Shown one piece after another: positions 31,914-45,363 of a DNA stretch of 64,000 bases. The notes beneath the pieces were generated by a model. The model made no database searches. It saw only the letters and a list, made by a program, of their open reading frames with translations, and was not told the DNA's origin. A program made the position numbers and the translations under genes. The stretch lies in NCBI GenBank assembly GCA_014529385.2, contig CM043959.1, forward strand, positions 9,347,309-9,411,308, read 5' to 3'. Source of the DNA: Adiantum capillus-veneris (lineage: Eukaryota; Streptophyta; Polypodiopsida; Polypodiales; Pteridaceae). Position 1 is the stretch's first letter, and every line of letters begins with the position of its first letter.

Positions 31914-33625
31914 TGTCATAAAATCTAATATCTAATATCTAACCAACCCAAATGATTTTCTCATATTAAATTGATCACTTAATGTGGGAGAATAAACCAG
32001 AACAAGTGTTAAGATATAGACATGTGCTTATAGATCTATCTCAACACGGGGCCAATGGTAAAGGGGCCCAAATGAGAGATGGTCTATCAAAGAGCAAGGC
32101 TAACAAATGGAGCATAAGACCTTAGGGTTAGCTTCATTGAAGACCTCCAATAATGTGTGTAAAAGGACTTTGACCTTAGGTAAGCTAGGGCTGAGCTTGA
32201 GGCGCGGAAACCTGACCCACCTTGAGGTGCTTGTCCTGCTTGTCATGCTTGATGACTAAGGTGCTTGATGATTGAGGTGCTTGAGATGCTTGAGGTGCTT
32301 AATTATTGAGATGCTTGAGGTGCTTGACATGCTTGAGATGCTAGGGTTGCACTTGAGGTGAGAACCCAGCCCAAACTTAAAGTGCTTATGAGCCAAGCTT
32401 GTGGTGGGAACTGTGCCTATACATGAGGGACTTAAGGTGTCAAAAAGTCAAAGATTCAATCCCTACAAGGAGGGGACGAGCCCTACATGAGGGGAGATGA
32501 GAGAGAACACCCACACACTAACACAAGGCATGCATGGTACAAAGAAAGCAAAAGGGACACTTGTCAAGTTCCTCCTCATGTTGCCCTCATGGTGTTCCTA
32601 AAGCCTATTGGTTGGCCACCCAAGGGGTCCAATAATAATTTAGGAGATTTATTTAAATGATTTAGCATTTATCTAGCCCTCTCTCTCAAAGGGGAAAGGG
32701 GGACACTTGTCTCAAGGCCACCCTTGCTGCTTGTAATGCCTCCTGCTTGCGATTGGCTAGGCCTGGAGGGGTCCAATGAGCTTCAAGCATGAGCTACAAG
32801 GGGGGGTCGACCCAAGCAAGCTAGGGGGTTGCTTAGGGGGTATAATCACCCACACACACTCACAAACATGAGCTACAAGGGGGGGTCGACCCAAGCAAGC
32901 TAGGAGGTTTCTTAGGGGGTATAATCACCCACACACACTCACAAACACTCTCATTGTGTGCTATGCAAAGTGCAAGAGCTCCCCCTCCTTCTCCAAGAAC
33001 GTAGAGGTTGAGAGCCTACACTAACACTCTTGGATATGGAGTGCAAATCCAACCAAGAGCCATGCTTCAATGCTTAAGCTTGCCATCTCCTTCTTCTTCA
33101 TTAGTATGCTATTATGTATGCTAGCAACAAGAGTTATGATAAGTGAGGAACTAATTCTTTCTCCTACGAAATGTTTCTTCTTCCTCTTCCCTACCCTCAT
33201 TCACAGCTAGCTCTCTCCACCTTCGAAGGTGTTTGAGGTCTTGGGACTAAGGCTTGGGATAGTTAAAGCTTTTCTTCAAGTTTATGTTATGTTTGTGATG
33301 CATGAAGCTTTCCATCTTCATTGCATCACCTAGGTCACAAGGAACACAAACAATGTATTGTAACAAGTCTCTCTTAATGGGAGAAATCATAATACAAATG
33401 CCTATTGGAGAGGGGACCGGCTCCACATAAATCCGGTCCTCAACTGTTGTCATGTTCTCTAAATTCTCTCTCTTGCAAAAGTATTGTTCATGCGAAGTTA
33501 GCTAATTGCTATGATTATGTTGCTATCTTCAATTATGTTCACCTGCTATGCTCACAAAGTCATTTCTCAAAAGTACTCTCATTAATTTTCGCTACTCTCA
33601 AATTAAATAGGCCAATTCCATTACA
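31914..33625 (+). mobile_element. Solo LTR of the gypsy family (1,712 bp)
   Basis: The sequence runs TGTCATAAAATC...CCATTACA with a perfect 5-bp target duplication CTCCT (31909-31913 and 33626-33630). It matches the 5' LTR at 56373-58001 over its whole length. No internal sequence is present, so the element was removed by LTR-LTR recombination. It contains a minisatellite of TTGAGGTGC-type units (about 32210-32400) and a private 79-bp tandem duplication. Confidence 0.93.
32788..32945 (+). repeat. 79-bp tandem duplication in the solo LTR
   Basis: Units 32788-32866 and 32867-32945 both start CATGAGCTACAAGG and end ACACTCACAAA. The other two LTRs have one unit. Confidence 0.9.
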
Positions 33626-33630
33626 CTCCT

Positions 33631-34291
33631 TCTTCAAATCCACTCTCCGCTCTAGTTTCTACCAGAGTAAGGTGAAGACCTAGGAACCATAAAAGCCAAT
33701 AAACCGAACCTTAAGAGAAATAACAATGCAAACAGCCAATTGACATATACCTACATGTAAGGTGCAATGCAAAAAAACATGATTCTAGCCAACATCGACA
33801 ACCCATATCTGCACTAACATAGATCGACAATCCCAATTCTCCTTCTACGATAAAATATTCCGATGAATGCTAATTAAAAATTGACTAAAGGTGACTTGAA
33901 CTTCAATCTGCAGCTGAGGGCCATCATTGCTTCGCAGGGTCGGATGATAATCGTGACGGAGGCCTTCTCTCCCAAATCCATGTCTATCACAAGTAGATAT
34001 CACTAAGTGTGAATATGGGTGCTAGATGAGCTTAAACAATCACTTGGGTTTCACCTAGGGTAAAGGGGGGCATATTAAGGACCTTTAGCGAGTTGTCGGG
34101 TGCATTCAATAGCGATACTCAAGAGCAATGTGCAGCATAAATCTCAAAGCGATCAACACTCCACAGGCCGAGATCGGTTCTCTTCTCAAGAGTTCCGTGT
34201 ACAAAATTGAGGGTCCAATTGCACTAGTGACTCGAGCGAGTTAAAGAATGTTGTGCCTACTCGCACCTCTTATTAGAGTCTCGAACAAAGG
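33631..34291. other. Solo-LTR right flank and start of repeat copy C
   Basis: 33631-34100 holds no recognised gene. From about 34101 the sequence is paralogous to 49050 onward (CAACATAAATCTC-type phrase, AGGCCGAGATC, GGGTCCAATTGCAC). 34287-34291 is AAAGG, the left target duplication of the mosaic copia. Confidence 0.6.
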
Positions 34292-34406
34292 TGTTGGAGC
34301 TATATATGGCTCACTCTACTCAACTTGGTCTCAATTTTTGGGGGTCTTCTGCTCAAAATTTGGAGAAACAGGAAAAGCGCAATGGAGCGTAGTGCAATGG
34401 CACTTT
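34292..34406 (+). other. Fused 5' LTR stub and leader of the mosaic copia
   Basis: LTR bases 1-42 join the leader at a shared TCTCA (34329-34333). In Copia-4 (54797 onward) the two pieces are separated by about 340 bp that include the primer site. Confidence 0.8.
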
Positions 34407-34507
34407 AGCTTTAACTTTAGCTCTTGAATTCCTTTAATAATATCATCCAAGATGGATTTGTCACTCTTTGGAACCACAATCATAGGCTTCATGGGATTCT
34501 TGAGAAG
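34407..34507 (-). other. 101-bp foreign filler with an open frame
   Basis: This patch belongs to neither neighbouring copia block. On the minus strand it reads NPMKPMIVVPKSDKSILDDI, then IKGIQELKLKLK, without stops. It resembles a piece of a retroelement Gag, but I cannot assign the source. Confidence 0.5.
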
Positions 34508-37500
34508 ACTCTGCTTCCATAGCCTCTTTACATTAATCCTTTTGTGGTGAAGAGATAGCGTCATCATAAGTAACGAGATCTTTAGAAGTAGAAAAAGCAT
34601 TATCGCCAATATCATCATCAAAAACATGACATGAGCCAAAGTTCAAAATCAATAGGCAAATCAACAACAATGTCAATATCATCATTGGAAGAATTCAGAA
34701 TGGATGGTTGTGAAGATGAAAGTTTCTCTATAGGAAGAGTTTCATCACCTAAAAGAAATGGAAAAGCCTGAAGCAAGGATTTAGTATCATTTAAATCATC
34801 CATGGACCATGAGCCTCCCATAAGCTGTGCGTTAAAAGTAACATCACGATTTACAACTACTTTCTTGGAGGAAGGGTCATAGAATTTGTAGCCTCTAGAA
34901 GTGTCAGAATATCCAATAAAAATAACTTTAAGACCAGGAGCATCAAGGTTTTTTCCTGTTTCTTTGGGAACATGAATATAAGCAATACATCCGAAGGTTC
35001 GAAAATGAGATACAGAACGAATGTCACCTGTCCGTGTTGTGATGTATATCTTACCAGAGGGTGCAGTAGTAGGAAGATGATTCTGAATAGATGCTGTTGT
35101 CAAGGTAGCTTCACCCCAGAAAACACGACATAAGCCAAAATGAATCAGCATACATCTTACAGCATTGAGAATAGTGGGATTCTTTCGTTCAGCAACACCG
35201 TTCTGTTGAGGCGAATATGGAATAGTGTGTTCATGATGAATTCCACTATCAGCACAGTAAATCACAAACTGTCAAGAAACATATTCCCCTTCATTGTCAC
35301 TACGAAGCTTCTTAAGGCGACGACCGGTTTGAAGTTGCGCAGCCTTGTGGAATTGTTTGAAAACAGATAAGGCTTCAGATTTTTGTCTAAGTAGAAATAC
35401 AGTCGTATACCTTGAGAAATCATCAATGAAAGTAATGAAGTATCGATATTGTGATCTCGAAGAAAGTAGAGGTCCACATATATCAGTATGAACAAGATCC
35501 AATATGTCATGAGAATGAGTTGTATTTGAAATAGGAAAGGGTTTATGATTGTGTTTCCCAAGAGCAAAAAATTCACAAATTCCAATATGGGGATGGGCTT
35601 TAAGATCCATGCCATGAACAAGATCACGACGCTGAAGATCAAGGAGTTTTCAGAAATGAGCATGAACAAAATGGTGATTCCATACTTTGCAATCATGATC
35701 ACCTGGAGCAGTAACAACATTTGCTACAGCATCATTGAGAGAGAGTTCAAACAAATTACCATTTTGAGGAGAAGTGGCTATAGTCTATCATCTTTCTCAA
35801 TTCGGCATTTGGTATGATTAAATCCAATAAAGAGACCAAGATCGACAAGTCTAGCAACTGAAAGAAGATTACATTGAAGATCTGGTACATGTAATACTCC
35901 TCACAAAATTTGAGTGGAAGAAGACAAGGTACCAAGATATAAATCTCGAATACCCTTTAATTGACAAGTCGTATCATCGGCAAGATAAACAACACGTTGA
36001 ACTAGTATTGGATGATAGTTATGGAGCCACTTAAACTGATATGTCATATTTCTTGTAGCACCAGAATCGACAATAAAAAGTGAACCATCACGTATATGAA
36101 GTATTCTGTCTGGAGCAACTGAACATAAGACGCAACTTTTTTCTAGTACAATGTTGTTTCAATGTTCAGTAGCATATGCTCTATTATGATCTGTGTCGAA
36201 TCGACGCTTATAGCACATATGAGTGGGATGATCAGATCGTCCACAATATTCACAAGAAGAAGAAGAAGAAGAGTCTCTAGATAAACGTGGATGTTTTGTG
36301 GTAATATTATATTCTTCATCATATTGACGTGCCCAAGAATCATCTTCAGTATGGCCATTTCTGTTACAGTAAGAACATTGCTTAGTAGGAAATTTGAGAC
36401 GAGAGAAAATATTGCCGCGATGGCCACCTCTACGGTTTCCTCGTTGAAACGGACGCCTTCGAGCATAAAAATCATGTTTCATCTATTGTGACTCACTCTC
36501 CTCTTGTGAAATCATAGCTCTATCATGAACAGCATTACATCGTTCTTGACGTTGAGAGTATTCAATTAAAGACATGCAGGCTTGGTCGAAATCAAGACCA
36601 TCTTTATTAGAGAGAATAGTAACAATGTTATCATAAGAGAAGTCCTTCACCGTAGCAAGGAGTAGTATAATAAGTTGCTTTTGTGGAACAGGATCACCGG
36701 CAGCAGCAGCAAGTTGATTAATAATAGATTTGAAAGACTCAACATGTCCTGTCATGGTAGTACCAACTTCATATTGTAGCTTGTTAAGCAACTCTCTGAA
36801 ATAAATTATTTCTGTAACAAATTTCTTCTGAAAGTTTTCAATAAGGTACTTCCATACATCGTGGGAAGTAGGTAGTTCATACATATCAAGCAAAAGGGAA
36901 TCACTAAGAGCAGAAAGAATATACTAGCGAGCTTCTTTATCACGTCGTTTGCCAATCCGTATACGCAATATTCCAATCTTCAAATATAGGTGCTTTAGTG
37001 ACAAGCACGTTATCATGATCCGTATCAACAGGCTGAGGCGAACAAACACGATTTACAAGGACAAGATCAGAAAGTTCATTGCCTTCAAGAATTAACAACA
37101 TCTTTGCTTTCCACCCTGGACATCCTTGGCGTTGGAAAGGAGGAAGAGAACACAGGCCAGAAGGAAAACCGTTGACGAGAATAGTCATAGCCATATCTGG
37201 TTGCGAGAAGATGTATAAGACAAGATCACAGAATCTGCACACCATATATGGTGAAGGCTGCAATTGAGAACGAGAGAAATATGACGATTGTGTTCTATAA
37301 ACGATAAACACAAGAAGGATGCTCAATACACGTCCAAAGATGTGAGAGACGTCACCCAAAAAAGCAAGGAAAAGGAGACGTCAATAATAAAAGAGTCATC
37401 AAAATAGAGTGACATGAGACGAGAGTCCTCAAAATAGAGTGACGTGAGACGAGAGTCCTCAAAATAGAGTGACGTGAGATGCAAGATTGACAGCGACAAT

Positions 37501-37598
37501 ATGAATAGAAAAAAGCTAAATTTGCTCGAAAAAGTTAACACCAAAATTAGAAAAACGACTGCGAACGCTTCACGAAGACGCACGATGAAGAAAGCTAT
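34508..37598 (-). pseudogene. Inverted copia gag-integrase block in the mosaic
   Basis: A copia copy in minus orientation covers the leader, gag (ATG near 37190, MAMTILVNGF), zinc knuckles (CSYCNRNGHTEDDS, last Cys lost; CEYCGRSDHPTHMC, intact), protease, integrase (HTDICGPLL, RSDNEGEYVS with Gly changed to Glu, GVAERKN) and stops at AEYDS before the RT. RT, RNase H and LTRs are absent. Open pieces are 34618-35265, 35272-35610, 36159-36482, 36483-36893 and 36940-37359. Many stops and frameshifts show that it is older or more decayed than Copia-1. The right junction shares GCT with the plus-strand block. Confidence 0.85.
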
Positions 37599-39302
37599 AG
37601 CAAATGTTGTTACTGCTCCAGGTGATCATGATTGCAAAGTATGGCATCACCGTTTTGTTCATGCTAATTTCTCAAAACTCCTTGATCTTCAGCATCGTGA
37701 TCTTGTTCATGGCATGGATCTTAAAGCTCATCCCCGTATGGGAATTTGTGAGTTTTGTGCTCTTGAGAAACATAATCGTAAACCCTTTCCTCTTTCAAAT
37801 ACAACTCATTCGCATGACATATTCGATCTTGTTCATACTGATATATGTGGACCTCTACCTTCTTCGAGATCACAATATCGCTACTTGATTACTTACATTG
37901 ATGATTTCTCACTGTATACGACTATATTTTTACTTAGACAAAAATCTGAGGCCTTATCTGTTTTCAAACAATTCCACAAGGCTGCGGAACTTCAAAATGG
38001 TCTTCGCCTTAACAAGCTTCGTAGTGACAATGGAGGCGAATATGTTTCTCAAGATTTTGTGAATTACTGTGCTGACAGTGGAATACATCATGAACACACT
38101 ATTCCATATTCACCTCAACAGAATGGCGTTGCTGAACGAAAGAATCGCACTATTCTCAATGTTGTAAGATGTATGCTGATTCATTCTGGTTTATCTTGTG
38201 TTTTTTGGGTTGAAGCTACTTTGATAGCAATATTTATTAAGAATTATCTTCCTACTATTGCACCCTCTAGTAAGATACCTTCACAACATGGACAGGTGAC
38301 ATTCCTTCTGTATCTCATTTCAGAACCTTTGGATGTATTGCTTATATTCATGTTCCCAAAGAAACACGAACAAAGCTTGATGCTCCTGGTCTTAAAGTTA
38401 TTTTTATTGGATATTATGACACTTCCAAAGGCTACAAATTCTATGACCCTTCCTCCAAGAAAGTAATTGTGAATTGTGATTCTACTTTTAACGAACAGCT
38501 TATGGGAGGCTGATCATGGTCCATGGATGATTTTGATGATACTAAATCATTGCTGTAGGCTTTTCCATTTCTTTCAGATGATGGAACTCTTCCTATACAG
38601 AAACATTCCTCTTCACAACCATCCATTCCGAATGCTACCAATGATGATATTGATATTTTTGTTGATCTACCTATTGATTTTGAACATGGCTCATGTCATG
38701 TTTATGATGATGATATTGTTGATAACGATTTTTCTACTTCTGAAGATCTCGCTACTTATGTTGAAGCTATCTCTTCACCACAAAAGGATCAATGGCAAGA
38801 GGCTATGGAAGCAGAGTACGATTCTCTTATCTCTAAAGGTACATGGATACTAATTGAATTACCTCCTGGTCATACAGCTATTAAGTGTAAGTGGGTGTAT
38901 AAAACAAAAGTAAAAGAAGATGGATCTTTTGACAAGTTCAAGGCACGTTTATTTGCGAAAAGTTACTCCCAAGTAGCTGGTGTTGATTATCAAGAGACAT
39001 TTTCACTAATTGTTCGCATTACAAGTGTTCGATTTTTATTGGCATTCGCTGCTCAATTTGATTTAGAAGCTCATCAAATGGATGTGCGAACTGCTTTTCT
39101 TAACGGTGACTTGGAAGAGAAAATTTATATGGAACAACCAGAAGGGTTTGCTATTCCAGGTAAAGAAGACCTTGTTGCTCAACTGCATTAGGCACTATAT
39201 GGTCTCAAACAAACTTCGCGAGCGTGGTATACAAAATTTGATCTTTTTCTCACCTCTAAAGGATTCATCTCTTGCTCTTCAGACACCAATTTATACATAA
39301 AA
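37599..39302 (+). pseudogene. Copia pol, plus strand, 5' piece (integrase to RT)
   Basis: This starts in the pre-integrase region (IANVVTAPGDHDCKVWHHRF), continues through integrase (HTDICGPLPSS, RSDNGGEYVS, GVAERKNRT) with a frameshift near 38280, and then RT (38805-39191: ALEAEYDS-type start, KCKWVYKTKV, MDVRTAFLNGDLEE). A stop replaces a codon at 39189, and the frame continues ALYGLKQTSRAWYTKFD up to the nested insertion. The Trp here shows what was lost in Copia-1 at 27382. Confidence 0.85.
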
Positions 39303-39310
39303 TTGTTGTA

Positions 39311-39385
39311 TGTTGATCTTATATGTGAAGCTACTCAATATATAGAGAAGCCATATATTGAGTAGCTTCACATATAAGCTCAACA
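39311..39385. repeat. Hairpin made of two N1 LTR ends
   Basis: 33-bp arms (39311-39343 and 39353-39385) are inverted copies with one mismatch and a 9-base loop (AGAGAAGCC). The right arm and loop equal the last ~45 bp of the N1 LTR. It directly abuts the Copia-3 LTR at 39386. Confidence 0.85.
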
Positions 39386-39531
39386 TGTTCAGATGTAGAG
39401 AGAAAGAGAGAGAGAGACGAGACAAGAGACACACCATATACACTCCCAAAGACTCATTCATATTGAGGACAAGATACAAATATATAGATGAGACCAAGTT
39501 CAGTAGAGTTGAGCCATATATAGATCCAACA
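39386..39531 (-). repeat. Copia-3 3' LTR
   Basis: Differs from the partner LTR by about five substitutions outside the GA run. Both carry the extra T of GAGTTGAGCC that Copia-1 lacks. Confidence 0.87.
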
Positions 39532-42500
39532 CCCTCACTCAAACAAAGGTCTCTAGCTTTGGATGAAAAAACCCTTGGGGAGTTCAAGGGAAAAACACAA
39601 GCCCCTACACAATGTGAAATATGAACTAGCGGTGATGATGTGAAAGTGAATTGTGCATCTATGTACAAATATTCAAGTGACTTAGATATCACAAGGTGCA
39701 AATGTGGAGTGTGCATAGTGCATGGTACCTAAAAGATTACAATGTCATATGTACAAAGCTATTACAATAGCAAAGAAGCTAATCTAGAAAGAGTGAGGCC
39801 GAAGCAACTCCAAGCTCCGAGCGCAAGAGGATGAAACGTGACTCATTGAGGCCTTTGGTCAAAATTTCTGCAATGATCTGGTCACTTGCAGAGTGTTCAA
39901 CCATAATGGTTCCTTTGCGTACTTCATACCTGACATAATGATAATGGACAGCAATGTGCTTTGACTTATTATGTTGAGCATAGTCTTTTGCAAGACTAAT
40001 AGCACTTTGGTTGTCACACCGCAAGGGTGTGCTAGAAAGAGGAGAGTGACCAATATCAACCAACATTTGTCAAAGCCAAATCAACTCACAAGATGCAAGT
40101 GATGCCGCAACATATTCTGACTCAATCGTAGAAACTGCAACACAACGTTGTTTCTTGCTGGTCCAAGAAACAAGACAACCATTTATAAAGAATCAATTTC
40201 CACTAGTGGATCGCATAGATAAATGTGAGCTTGCCCAGTCTGTATCTGTGTAACCCAAAAGAGAAAGAGATTGCATAGAATCCGATGTGAGTTGTCATCG
40301 ATAGACTAAACCAAAATCTGTAGTGCCTTTCAAGTATTTCAATACACGCTTTGCAGCAGACCAATGCTTAAGAGAAGGACGTGCAAGATGTTGTCCAGGA
40401 TAATTAGCAGCGAACAGAATATCAGGACAAATGTTCATGCCAACAAACTGAAGACATCCAGTCACTTGATAATCAACACCAACTACTTGGGAGTAACCTT
40501 TTGCAACTAAACGCGCCTTGAACTTGTCAAAGGATCCATCTGCTTTTAATTTTTTCTTATACACCCACTTACATTTAATAGTTGTACGACCAGGAGGTAA
40601 TTCAATTAGTATCCATGTACCTTTAGAGATAAGAGAATCGTACTCTGCTTCCATAGCCTCTTGCGATTGATCCTTTTGTGGTGAAGAGATAGCTTCAACA
40701 TAAGTAATGGGATCTTCAGAAGTAGACAAAACATTATCAACAATATCGTCAGCATAAACATGACATGAGCCATGTTCAAAATCAATAGGCAGATCAACAA
40801 AAATATCAATATCATCATTGACAACATTTGGAACGGATGGTTGTGAAGAGGAAAGTTGCTCTATAGGAAGAGTTTCATCTTCTAAAAGAAATGGAAAAGC
40901 CTGAAGCAATGATTTAGTATCATCCGAATCATCCATGGATCATGACCTCCCATAAGTTGTTCACTTAAAGTAGCATCATGATTCACAATTACTTTCTTGG
41001 AGGAAGGGTCATAGAATTTGTAGCCTTTGGAAGTGTCTGAATATCCAATAAAAATAACTTCAAGACCAGGAGCATCAAGCTTTGTTCGTGTTTCTTTGGG
41101 AACATGCATATAAGCAATACATCCAAAGGTTCGAAAATGAGATACAGAAGGAATGTCACCTGTCCATGCTGTGATGGGTATCTTACCAGAGGGTGCAGTA
41201 GTAGGAAGATGATTCTGAATAGATGCTGTTGTCAAGGTAGCTTCACCCCAGAAAACACGACATAAGCCAAAATGAATCAGCATACATCTTACAGCATTGA
41301 GAATAGTGGGATTCTTTCGTTCAGCAACACCGTTCTGTTGAGGCGAATATGGAATAGTGTGTTCATGATGAATTCCACTATCAGCACAGTAAATCACAAA
41401 CTGTCAAGAAACATATTCCCCTTCATTGTCACTACGAAGCTTCTTAAGGCGACGACCGGTTTGAAGTTGCGCAGCCTTGTGGAATTGTTTGAAAACAGAT
41501 AAGGCTTCAGATTTTTGTCTAAGTAGAAATACAGTAGTATACCTTGAGAAATCATCAATGAAAGTAATGAAGTATCGATATTGTGATCTCGAAGAAAGTA
41601 GAGGTCCACATATATCAGTATGAACAAGATCCAATATGTCATGAGAATGAGTTGTATTTGAAATAGGAAAGGGTTTATGATTGTGTTTCCCAAGAGCAAA
41701 AAATTCACAAATTCCAATATGGGGATGGGCTTTAAGATCCATGCCATGAACAAGATCACGACGTTGAAGATCAAGGAGTTTTGAGAAATCAGCATGAACA
41801 AAACGGTGATGCCATACTTTGCAATCATGATCACCTGGAGCAGTGACAATATTTGCTACAGCATCGTTGAGAGAGAGTTCAAACAAATTACCATTTCGAG
41901 AAGCAGTGGCTATAGTCTGTCCATCTTTCTAAATTCGGCATTTGGTATGATCAAATCCAACAAACAGACCAAGATAAACAAGTCTAGCAACTGAAAGAAG
42001 ATTACGTTGAAGATCTGGTACATGTAATACTCCTCGCAAAATTCGAGTGGAAGAAGATAAGGTACCAAGATATAAGTCTCCAATGCCCTTTACTTGACAA
42101 GTAGTATCATCAGCAAGATAAACAACACGTTGAACTGGCAGTGGATGATAGTTATGGAGCCACTTAGACTGATATGTCATATTTCCTGTAGCAACAAAAT
42201 TGATAATAAAAAGTGATCCATCACGTACATTATGTATTCTGTCTGGAGCAACTGAACATAGGAAGCAACTTGTTTCTGGTACAATGTTGTTTTGATGTTC
42301 AGTAGCATATGCTCTATTCCGATTTGTGTCGAATCGACGCTTATAGCATATATGAGTGTGATGATGAGATTGTCCACAATATTCACAAGAAGGAGAAGAA
42401 GAGTCTCTAGATAAACGTGGTTGTTTTGTGGTAATATTTTGTTTTTCATCATATTGACGTGCCCAACAATCATCTTCAGTATGGCCATTTCTGTTGCAGT

Positions 42501-44088
42501 AAGAACATTGCTTATTAGGAAATTTGAGATGATAGAAAATATTACCACGACGGCCACCTCTGCTGTTTCCTCATTGAAATGGACGCCTTCGAGCATAAAA
42601 AGTACGTTCCATCTGTTGTGACTCAGTCTCCTCTTGTGAAATCATAGCTGTATCGTGACTAGCATTCCAACGTTCTTGACGTTGAGAGTATTCAATTAAA
42701 GACATGCAAGCTTGGTCGAAATCAAGACCATCTTTATTAGAGAGAATAGTAACAATGTTATCATAAGAAGAGTCCTTCACCATATCAAGGAGAAGTGTAA
42801 TCAGTTGCTTTTGTGGAATAGGATCACCGGAAGCAGCGAGTTGATTAATAATAGATTTGAAAGATTCAATATGTCCCGTCATGGCAGTACCAACTTCATA
42901 TTGTAACTTGTTAAGCAACCCTCTCAAATAAAGTATTTCTATAACAGATTTCTTCTGAAAGTTTGCAATAAGGTACTTCCATACGTCGTGGGAAGTAGGC
43001 AGTTCATACATATCAAGCAAAAGGGAATCAGTAAGAGCAGAAAGAATATACTGACGAGTTGCTTTATCACGTCGTTGCCAATCCGTATAGGCAACATTCC
43101 AATCTTTAAATATAGGTCCTTCAGTGATAAGCACGTTATCATTATCCGTATCAACAGGCTGAGGTGGACAAACACGATTTCCAAGAACAACATTGGAGAG
43201 TTCATCGCCTTCAAGAATTAACAACATCCTTGCTTTCCAGCCTGGAAATCCTTGACTTTGGAAAGGAGGAACAGAATGCTGGCCAGAAGGAAAGCCGTTG
43301 ATGAGAATATTCATAGCCATATCTTGTTGCGAGAAGACGTATAAGATAAGATCGCAAAATCTGCACACCATATATGGTGAAGGCCGCAATTGAGAATGAG
43401 AGAGATATGAGTATTACGTTCTGTCAATGATAAGCGTAAGAAGGATGCTCAAGGAACGTCCAAAGATGTGAGAGACGTCACCCAAAAAAGGCAGGGTAAA
43501 GGAGACGTTAATAATAAATGAGTCCTCAAAATAGAGTGGTGTGAGATGCAAGATTGACGGCCACAATACGAATAGGAAAAAGCTAAATCTTCTCAAAAAG
43601 TTAACGACAAAATAAGAAAAACGATCGCGGACGCTTCACGAAGAAGTAGGATGAAGAAAGCTGCGTCAAGCTCAATTGCAGTAAAAACAACATAACTTTC
43701 TAATGCGAACTCCGATTGACGCAAACCTAGAACTCAAATCGAAGAGCTTGAGGAGATGAACAAGTCTTGGATGAAAAGTGCCATTGCGCTACGCTCCATC
43801 GTGCTTTTCCCGTTTCTCCAAATTTTGAGCAGAATAGCAAGAAAAATTGAGATGAAGTTCAAGGTGTCATCAACAAGAAAACGTAATCAACGATTAGATT
43901 GATTAGAAATAAACGCCATATAAAACACTAATCATATTCTTCTTAACACAAAACAACCACAATTAACAAGAATCAACGCTCAAAAATAAAATTTGTAGCA
44001 ATTTTGAATCTTACATGCGAATCGCGTACACATATTGTTGTGTGACCATGAATTGAATCGGCGCGTGATCGTTACCGCTCTGATACCA

Positions 44089-44314
<226 letters not shown>

Positions 44315-45363
44315 AAAACGCCAAGGTAGCAGTTTTGTGACTCTTGCTCTTTATGTGGATGATACCATTCTTGTTTCCAATGATTTAGGATTTCTTCAGC
44401 AAGTGAAAAAGTTATTGTCTTCTGCATTTGATATGGTGGATCTTGGAGAGATTCACTCATGTCTTGGCATTAAAATCCAACGGAATCGTACAGAAGGTAT
44501 TTTATTCCTTTGACTAGTCAAAGTTTATTGCAGATACTATTCAAAAGTTTGGTATGGAATGTGCACATTCAGCCAACACACCTTGTCTTGCGAGCTCTAC
44601 AAAGACTACTTATGACAATGGCGGTAAACTTGTCACAAATCAGCCTTATGCTAACTTGATTGGATGTCTTCAGTTTGTTGGCATGAACACTCATCCTGAT
44701 ATTCTGTTTGCTGCTAATTATCTTGGACAACATCTTGCACGTCCTTCTCTTCAGCATTGGTCTGCAGTAAAGCGTGTGTTGAAATGCTTGAAAGGCACTA
44801 CATATTTTGGTTTGGTTTATCGACAACAACTCACATCGGATTCTATACAATCTCTTTCTCTTTTGGGTTACACTAATGCAGACTCGACAAGCTCACATTT
44901 ATCTATGCGATATACTAGTGGAAACTGCTTCTTTATAAATGGTTGTCTTGTTTCTTGGACCAGCAAGAAATAACATTGTGTTGCAGTTTCTACGACTAAG
45001 TCAGAATATGTTGTGGCATCACTTGCATCTCGTGAGTTGATATGGCTTCGACAAATTCTGGTTGATATTGGTCACTCTCCTATTTCTAGCACACCCTTGC
45101 GGTGTGACAACCAAAGTGCTATTACTCTTGCAAAAGACTATGTTCAACATAATAAGTCAAAGCACATTGTTGTCCATTATCATTATGTCAAGTATGAAGT
45201 ACGCAAAGGAACCATTATGGTTGAACACTGTCCAAGTGACCTGATGATTGCAGACATTCTGACCAAAGGCCTGAACGAGTCACGTTTCATCCTCTTGCGC
45301 TCCGAGCTTGGAGTTTCTTCGGCCTCATGCACTCTTTCTAGATTAGCTTCTTTGCCATTGTAA
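44315..45363 (+). pseudogene. Copia pol, plus strand, 3' piece (RT end and RNase H)
   Basis: Continues the frame broken at 39302. It includes YVDD (44352-44363), a frameshift near 44510, then CAHSANTPCLASS (44560 on), QFVGMNTHPDILFAANYLGQ, YTNADSTSSHLS (RNase H, with the usual Asp changed to Asn), a stop after SWTSKK (44971), TKSEYVVASLASRELIWLRQ (Glu to Lys) and CDNQSAITLAKDY. It ends near SELGVSSAS. It is an inactive remnant. Confidence 0.85.
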
